Part shown: one piece after another, positions 59,548-64,000 of the stretch
Layout: each line of letters starts with the position of its first letter
How positions within the stretch are numbered: the first letter of the stretch is position 1
Assembly: GCA_963667435.1 (NCBI GenBank)
Contig: OY763414.1
Span: 1,674,001-1,738,000 of the forward strand
Reading direction: 5' to 3'
Source of the DNA: Marispirochaeta sp963667435
Lineage (GTDB): Bacteria > Spirochaetota > Spirochaetia > JC444 > Marispirochaetaceae
DNA: 64,000 bases
Position numbers and translations under genes: made by a program
The notes under the pieces: model-generated
Told to the model about the DNA's origin: nothing
Database searches by the model: none
The model's input: only the letters and a program-made list of their open reading frames with translations

Positions 59548-59569
59548 ATCCGGCACAGCAGACTTAACA

Positions 59570-61120
59570 TTACTCCAGGCCGTAGATCAGACTATACTCG
59601 ACCCCGGACTGTACGGACTCTTCATACTGGCTGACTTCCAGCCAGTAGGTTCCCGGAGCAAGGTAGCGGCTGATTCTGCCGTTGTACTCTTCTCCGTCAT
59701 CGTCGTTCTCTTCAATAACATCAGAGCTGTCGTAGAGGCGGATAAGCGTATCGGCAGTTCCTTCAGTTTCCAGCACTGCGGTTGCAGCGGAGTCAATAGT
59801 AAAGGTAAACCAGTCCGAGTCCCCGGGGCCGGTGAAAGTATGTACCTCTCGCTCCATCCCGGGAGAAAGTATTATACTGTTTGCTTCTTCCATGCTGTTG
59901 TCCGGTTCGTACGCATCCAGAACCGGTTCGGTCAGAGAAGCACTAAGGGAATACTCGCCAGTTCCGCTGTTCTCGTACTCCTTTAGGCAAATATAGTACG
60001 TTTCACCCGCGGATACAGGACCGTAAAATATGCGGGCCTGGATATCACCGCTTCCGTCGTCATCGGAAAGCAGAAGTTCTCCATCTTCGGTATATAAATC
60101 CATGTATGAATCGATGGACCCTCCGGCAGGAACATCCAGGAAGAGCCCGTCGCCGGTTCCAGCCGGCACGGTTACACGAAACCAGTCCTGATCGCCTGAA
60201 GGGAAGATCTTCGCATTCAGAACGCCGCCGCCTATCTGCAGCTGAGTTGCATCCTCCTTGCGGTTATTGGGTTCCATTCCGTCGTCTTCAAACTCTTCAA
60301 TTGTCGATACCAGTGTGTAGGGACCGCTTACGTCACTGTCATATCCCCTGACCGCTACAATAAGGGTCTGACCGGGCTGGATATCAAGAAAAACCCGGGC
60401 GTTTTCTCCCTCGTCATCATCATTCTCAATATAGGCAAAATCCGGGTCGTCGGCGTGATATACCTCAATATAGGTATCAAGGCTGCTTTCGGTACCGACG
60501 GTAAGAACTCCCGCCCTGGCGTCATTCCCCAGGGTAAAGCTGAACCAGTCCGTGTCATTGTCTTCGGAGAGGGTTCTGTCGGAAACAGTGCTTCCCGGCT
60601 GAACCACCTGGGGGGTATTGAATGAATCCGGCTCATACAGGTCTCCGGCGCCTGCTGCTGCGCGGGACACTTCCATAAGCTCTGCAAGAGCAGGGTTGTT
60701 GGGAATCCTCAGCTCCTTGCCGCCCACAAGCGTACCTTCAGCGCTGTAAATGGAAAAGAAGAGCTGTAGATTACTGCCGATAGGAAAAACCTTTCCGGTG
60801 AGCTGAAAGTCTCCCGGGCCCCGGGATGCAACAGAAATGCTGTGCCCCCGCTTAGATGCAAGTCGAATGGGCAGAGCAGCGGCAAGATACTCACCCATAA
60901 CAATGCTGCCTCCGTTGTAGGTAATATCGCCAATTCGCAAGGTTGCAGCAGGACGGTCCCCACCCAACTCCTTCACTATCAGACTCGCCAACTCATCAAC
61001 CATCCAGGTCAATGCTTCTCCTGTCTGGTCAGCTGCAGCGGTACCCGATGACTGGGCGGATATCTGCAGGGGGAATGAAATCATTAGTACTAAAAGAAGG
61101 AAAAGAGATATTTTTTTCAT
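59570..61120 (-). CDS. Secreted protein with three PPC-type beta domains
   Basis: 516 residues from the ATG at 61120 (GAGG 5 nt upstream), with a signal peptide (KKISLFLLLVLMISFPLQISA). Residues about 30-165 may be a CsgG/FlgO-like alpha-beta domain (ALTWMVDELASLIVKELGG; RIGDITYNGGSIVMGEYLAAAL). Three pre-peptidase C-terminal (PPC) jelly-roll domains follow, each opening with a DxxEPNN-like or D-DWF pattern (TDWFSFTLG, DQDWFRVTV, DSDWFTFTI) and acidic, calcium-style loops. PPC domains usually ride on secreted proteases or adhesins; there is no protease here, so a surface or periplasmic binding role is likely. Confidence 0.75.
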   Translation of the reverse strand: MKKISLFLLLVLMISFPLQISAQSSGTAAADQTGEALTWMVDELASLIVKELGGDRPAATLRIGDITYNGGSIVMGEYLAAALPIRLASKRGHSISVASRGPGDFQLTGKVFPIGSNLQLFFSIYSAEGTLVGGKELRIPNNPALAELMEVSRAAAGAGDLYEPDSFNTPQVVQPGSTVSDRTLSEDNDTDWFSFTLGNDARAGVLTVGTESSLDTYIEVYHADDPDFAYIENDDDEGENARVFLDIQPGQTLIVAVRGYDSDVSGPYTLVSTIEEFEDDGMEPNNRKEDATQLQIGGGVLNAKIFPSGDQDWFRVTVPAGTGDGLFLDVPAGGSIDSYMDLYTEDGELLLSDDDGSGDIQARIFYGPVSAGETYYICLKEYENSGTGEYSLSASLTEPVLDAYEPDNSMEEANSIILSPGMEREVHTFTGPGDSDWFTFTIDSAATAVLETEGTADTLIRLYDSSDVIEENDDDGEEYNGRISRYLAPGTYWLEVSQYEESVQSGVEYSLIYGLE

Positions 61121-61219
61121 GAAAACCTCATCATATAAGTCTTCCTGAAGTGTATCACGGGGAAGAATCATTTTCACCGGTACATGCCGGCAGATATACA
61201 TTCTGTTTTCCAGAAAAAT

Positions 61220-62104
61220 TTATTTAAGTAGCAGAGATATCCATGCATCCAGGACTTCTGTTCTTATTTTATCCTTGTGAAGAGCATACCGGAAATCCCT
61301 GGTAAAGGTTATGCCCCTCACAGGCAGAGCCCGCAGTGTTCCATTCTGCAACTCATTCCTGATCGCGATTTCCGGTAGAATAGAGATTCCAAGCCCTGCG
61401 GCAACGGCTTTTTTAATTCCTTCTATATTGTTAATGACATGGCGAAGTCGATATCCGATTTCATAGCGGCTGAAATATTGTTCGATCGTATTCCGGGTCC
61501 CGCTGCCCTCCTCCCTCATGATAAAGTCCTCCCCGGCTATGTCTGTGGGCTCCAGGATTTCCCTTCCCGGGAAATGATCAGGAGGGGATACAAGGGTAAG
61601 GGGATCCAGAGAAAGCGGGGACAATAGAATATCAGGGTGCTCCATAGGCCCCTCAATGACGGCGATATCCAGGGAATTGCTCAATAGATCACGTTTGATG
61701 TTTTCCGTATTATCCACCGTCAACTCAACCCGGACACCCGGGAACCGGTCAAGAAAAGTCCGAATGCGTTACGGAACGGTAAAGCTGCCTATGGTCATAC
61801 TGGCACCGATCCGCAGGCGTTCCTCCTTGAGTCCGGCCACAGCCTCCATACGGAAGCCGGTTTCCAGGAAAAGAGCATGGATCCTGCGTACATGGTCAAG
61901 GAAAACCTCCCCCGCATAGGTGAGAAATATCTTTCTTTTGAGGCGTTCAAACAGGGGAACCCCCACCTGTTGTTCAAGTTCTGCAATACTCTGGCTTACC
62001 GCCGGCTGCGTTACATACAGCAGTTCTGCCGCCCTGGACATGGAACCGGTCTCGTTTACCTTCAGGAACACTTCGATATGTCGTTTACTTATGTATAAGT
62101 CCAT
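61220..62104 (-). pseudogene. LysR-family regulator (CysL/YeiE type) interrupted by an in-frame stop
   Basis: From ATG 62104 the frame encodes a normal LysR winged helix (KVNETGSMSRAAELLYVTQPAVSQSIAELEQQVGVPL) and the start of the effector domain (RLRIGASMTIGSFTVP), then a TAA at 61769-61771. Without any frameshift the same frame goes on as RIRTFLDRFPGVRVELTVDN and the rest of the effector domain to 61220. The total of 294 codons is a normal LysR length. A single base change is therefore enough to explain it. It is divergent from yeiH, the usual partner of this regulator type. A GTG at 61723 could restart translation of the effector part only. Confidence 0.85.
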
Positions 62105-62132
62105 ACTTATGTATATCACAATTATTATTTAT

Positions 62133-62161
62133 TTTACTTATTTATAATAATTTTCTATACT
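62133..62161 (+). promoter_or_regulatory. Promoter of yeiH, leaderless type
   Basis: TTTACT (62133-62138), 17-nt spacer, TATACT (62156-62161), with the ATG of yeiH at 62169, 7 nt after the -10 box. There is no Shine-Dalgarno. The AT-rich spacer (62105-62168) is also where the divergent LysR would bind. Confidence 0.55.
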
Positions 62162-62168
62162 CCCAACT

Positions 62169-63116
62169 ATGAAACGGGATCTTTTTATTGGACTTGTACT
62201 GATTGGCAGTATTGTTGCAGCGGCGCTGGGAGTCTCCCAGCTTCTTCCAGCCCTCGGTTCGGTTACTGCGGCCATTATTATTGGCATTATTGTCGGCAAC
62301 ATAACGGATTTCGGCGCCCGGGGAAAATCCGGAGTTGCTTTCTGTGAGAAACGCCTTTTGAATATCGCTATTGCACTTATGGGTTTCGAATTGTCGGTAC
62401 GGTCTGCGGCCGGGCTTGGCATACAGGCTGTGCCGGTAATTCTGGGTGTTATAACTTTTTCGATTTTTGCAGGTGTAATTGCTGGAAAGTTCCTGCCGGT
62501 TCCCGGAAAACTGGCCCTGCTGCTCGGCATAGGCAACGGTGTATGCGGTTCCGCGGCTATTGCAGCCTCAGCCCCTCTGATTGACGCGGAAATGGATGAC
62601 GTGGGGATTTCAATCGGCGTGGTCAATCTGCTGGGAGCCATTGGTATTTTTCTTCTTCCCTTCCTTGCAAGAATTCTGCATTTGCAGGACAATCAGAGCA
62701 GCCTGCTTATCGGCGGTACCATACAGGCGGTAGGACAAACCGTCGCCACCGGGCTGCGCATGGGAGACAGCATTGCCAGCATGGCGATAATTGTTAAGAT
62801 GGGAAGAGTATTGCTTCTTGGAGTCGTCCTGATTGCACTCAGTATTACCTACAGAAAAAAGAACACAAAGGGTTTTCCTGTCCCTCCCTTTATAATAGCC
62901 TTTCTGGCCTGTGCCCTTGCGGTCAATCTACTTCCCATTCCCGAAGCGGTGCTGAGTGCGGTAAACACGGTGAAAAAGATTTTTCTGATGTGTGCCATGG
63001 CGGGAATCGGTATGGGTATTAAGCTGAAAACCCTGCGCACCCACGGAGCAGCGGCTCTGTTGGTGGGAAGCGCTATCTTTGCGGTAAATATCGCCTATGT
63101 TCTGTTGATTATTTAA
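62169..63116 (+). CDS. yeiH: YeiH/UPF0324 family putative anion exporter
   Basis: 315 residues with about ten membrane helices. The family signature GIGNGVCGSAAIAASAPLI (about 120-138) and VTAAIIIGIIVGNI, QAVGQTVATGLRMGD and MAGIGMGIKLKTLR are conserved in the putative sulfate/sulfonate exporter family. A role in sulfite, sulfate or related anion export is suggested by homologues and by the CysL-type LysR partner; it is not shown here. The start is the first ATG after the promoter. Confidence 0.9.
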   Translation: MKRDLFIGLVLIGSIVAAALGVSQLLPALGSVTAAIIIGIIVGNITDFGARGKSGVAFCEKRLLNIAIALMGFELSVRSAAGLGIQAVPVILGVITFSIFAGVIAGKFLPVPGKLALLLGIGNGVCGSAAIAASAPLIDAEMDDVGISIGVVNLLGAIGIFLLPFLARILHLQDNQSSLLIGGTIQAVGQTVATGLRMGDSIASMAIIVKMGRVLLLGVVLIALSITYRKKNTKGFPVPPFIIAFLACALAVNLLPIPEAVLSAVNTVKKIFLMCAMAGIGMGIKLKTLRTHGAAALLVGSAIFAVNIAYVLLII

Positions 63117-63122
63117 ATTAGA

Positions 63123-63141
63123 AGCGGGCTTAAAGCCCGCT
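63123..63141. terminator. Short hairpin between yeiH and the convergent epimerase gene
   Basis: AGCGGGCT (63123-63130) pairs with AGCCCGCT (63134-63141) around a 3-nt loop. It covers the epimerase stop codon and is followed by mixed pyrimidines rather than a clean T-run, so it is a weak bidirectional terminator at best. Confidence 0.4.
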
Positions 63142-64000
63142 CTCATTCTTCAGCTGCTGACGGAACTCCCTCGCTGCAAATGTAAGCTTATCTTCAAGAA
63201 GATCCTTCTCCGGACCAACATCTGCTCCGGCTTTTTCCCATGACTCAACAACCAGCTCCATACCCTTTCTCAGGCCCATGGAAGATGAAGCGGCTGCTCC
63301 GCCCAAATTGATCCTGCGACTGTTATCAAAATATCCGGCATAGGATTTCTCAAAATAGAGGTGGGCGCAGAGATCCGGATAGGCATAATACAGAGCTGAG
63401 GGCGTTATGGCCTCAAATACCGGCTCTTTGCCGACTATACTACCGATCTCCAGATAGAGATCTCTCCAGATTGTCCGCTCTTCGCTGCATACATGAAATG
63501 CCTGCCCATAAGCCGCAGGATTACCGGCAAGCGCCGAAATCCACCGTCCGACATCAGGGGCAAAGGAAAAGCTCCAGGAATGATGACCGTCTCCAAAAAG
63601 GAGAACCGGCTTGCCGAGCTTTATCCGGTTAACAAGATTATAATTCTGCCGCAGAGTCCCCACATTTACCGCTCCTTCACCGAAGGTAAGGGATGGTCGG
63701 ACGATAGTAAGATTGATTCCCCGGGATTTTGCTTCAGGGACCAGGTACCGCTCCATCTCCGCTTTTTCAAAAGAATAAGGAAATACCGGATCAGAGGTAA
63801 GGATCTCCTCATCCTCCAAAGTGGGAACAGTTACATATGGCCGCTGGTAGGCTGCAACGGAAGAACAGACAATCAGGTGTCCGGTAAGTGGAGCAAAAAT
63901 CTTCAGCGTCTGCTCTGCATCCTTAGCGTTGAAACAGATCATATCAATAACTGCGTCAAAAGTTCTGTTAGAAAGAAGCGCTTTAAGGGCTGCTTCATCG
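63130..64000 (-). CDS. NAD-dependent epimerase/dehydratase (5' end outside window)
   Basis: The frame runs off the right edge; 289 residues are visible. The first visible part (LLSNRTFDAVIDMICF) is in frame with the rest, so the true start and the NAD-binding GxxGxxG lie beyond 64000. The remaining core is a short-chain extended dehydrogenase: CSSVAAYQRPY (catalytic Ser region), PYSFEKAEMERYL (the YxxxK position appears as Tyr-Ser-Phe-Glu-Lys), and VRPSLTFGEG. It acts on a nucleotide sugar or similar; the exact substrate is unknown. It is convergent with yeiH. Confidence 0.82.
   Translation of the reverse strand, partial: DEAALKALLSNRTFDAVIDMICFNAKDAEQTLKIFAPLTGHLIVCSSVAAYQRPYVTVPTLEDEEILTSDPVFPYSFEKAEMERYLVPEAKSRGINLTIVRPSLTFGEGAVNVGTLRQNYNLVNRIKLGKPVLLFGDGHHSWSFSFAPDVGRWISALAGNPAAYGQAFHVCSEERTIWRDLYLEIGSIVGKEPVFEAITPSALYYAYPDLCAHLYFEKSYAGYFDNSRRINLGGAAASSSMGLRKGMELVVESWEKAGADVGPEKDLLEDKLTFAAREFRQQLKNESGL

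Noticed and set aside
61769..61771. Recoded stop codon (selenocysteine, pyrrolysine or programmed read-through)
   Set aside because: The codon is TAA, not TGA or TAG, there is no structure or motif for read-through, and LysR proteins have no such recoding.
1..64000. CRISPR arrays, tRNA or rRNA genes, insertion sequences, prophage
   Set aside because: No regularly spaced repeats, cloverleaf or conserved rRNA segments, transposase, integrase or phage structural genes were found on either strand.

Overview
The window (about 52% G+C by eye) is a stretch of housekeeping and accessory genes from a Gram-negative-type bacterium: it encodes a TolC-type channel, an OmpA-family protein, a predicted outer-membrane barrel and a tripartite exporter. 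The mix (M16C presequence-type protease, Tex, EF-P with its own lysyl ligase, adjacent ppx and ppk, PAS/HD-GYP signalling, large TPR proteins) looks most like a free-living spirochaete of the Spirochaeta/Sediminispirochaeta kind. That placement is inference from gene content. No rRNA, tRNA, CRISPR array, insertion sequence or prophage was seen.

Layout. 1-7.8 kb: the 5' part of an acetate transporter gene (satP), then a tightly coupled four-gene minus-strand cassette: TPR/barrel outer-membrane protein, transglutaminase-like 7TM protein, ATP-grasp ligase and a 1002-residue TPR protein. 8-17.1 kb: a DUF554 membrane protein, then (minus strand) a complete F-type ATP synthase operon atpB-E-F-H-A-G-D-C followed by a double cyclic-nucleotide-binding/STAS protein. 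AtpA carries a C-terminal PTS EIIA-type domain and AtpC lacks the inhibitory C-terminal helices; these are the most unusual features here. 17.3-22 kb: FAD oxidoreductase, AlaX-type editing protein, IclR regulator with KDPG aldolase, nitroreductase. 22-27 kb: ROK kinase, Ppx and Ppk1 (polyphosphate). 27-31 kb: YihY, then a cobalamin riboswitch controlling btuF-btuC-btuD. 31-37.4 kb: hydroxyacid dehydrogenase, M16C protease, Tex. 37.7-44.2 kb: marR-tolC-ABC-ABC-hlyD efflux operon with palindromic operators. 44.2-50.3 kb: epmA, efp, methyltransferase, Rrf2/IscR-like regulator, MscS channel, PyrF-PyrE fusion. 50.4-58.1 kb: PAS/HD-GYP protein, an OmpA protein with an Hsp70-substrate-domain-like N-terminus, two glycosyltransferases and a GH13_18 phosphorylase. 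58-64 kb: LysR, cytidylyltransferase-like protein, PPC-repeat secreted protein, a LysR pseudogene broken by one in-frame stop, its divergent partner yeiH, and a partial epimerase.

How it fits together. The energy block (ATP synthase with a possible phosphotransfer input, polyphosphate synthesis and hydrolysis with a sugar kinase), the envelope and secretion genes, and nutrient sensing (B12 riboswitch, KDPG aldolase) suit a heterotrophic, motile, double-membraned organism. Several genes (8655-10139, 19925-20692, 52352-53311, 62169-63116) have good -10 boxes only 7-11 nt before the start codon and no Shine-Dalgarno, suggesting leaderless or near-leaderless mRNAs.
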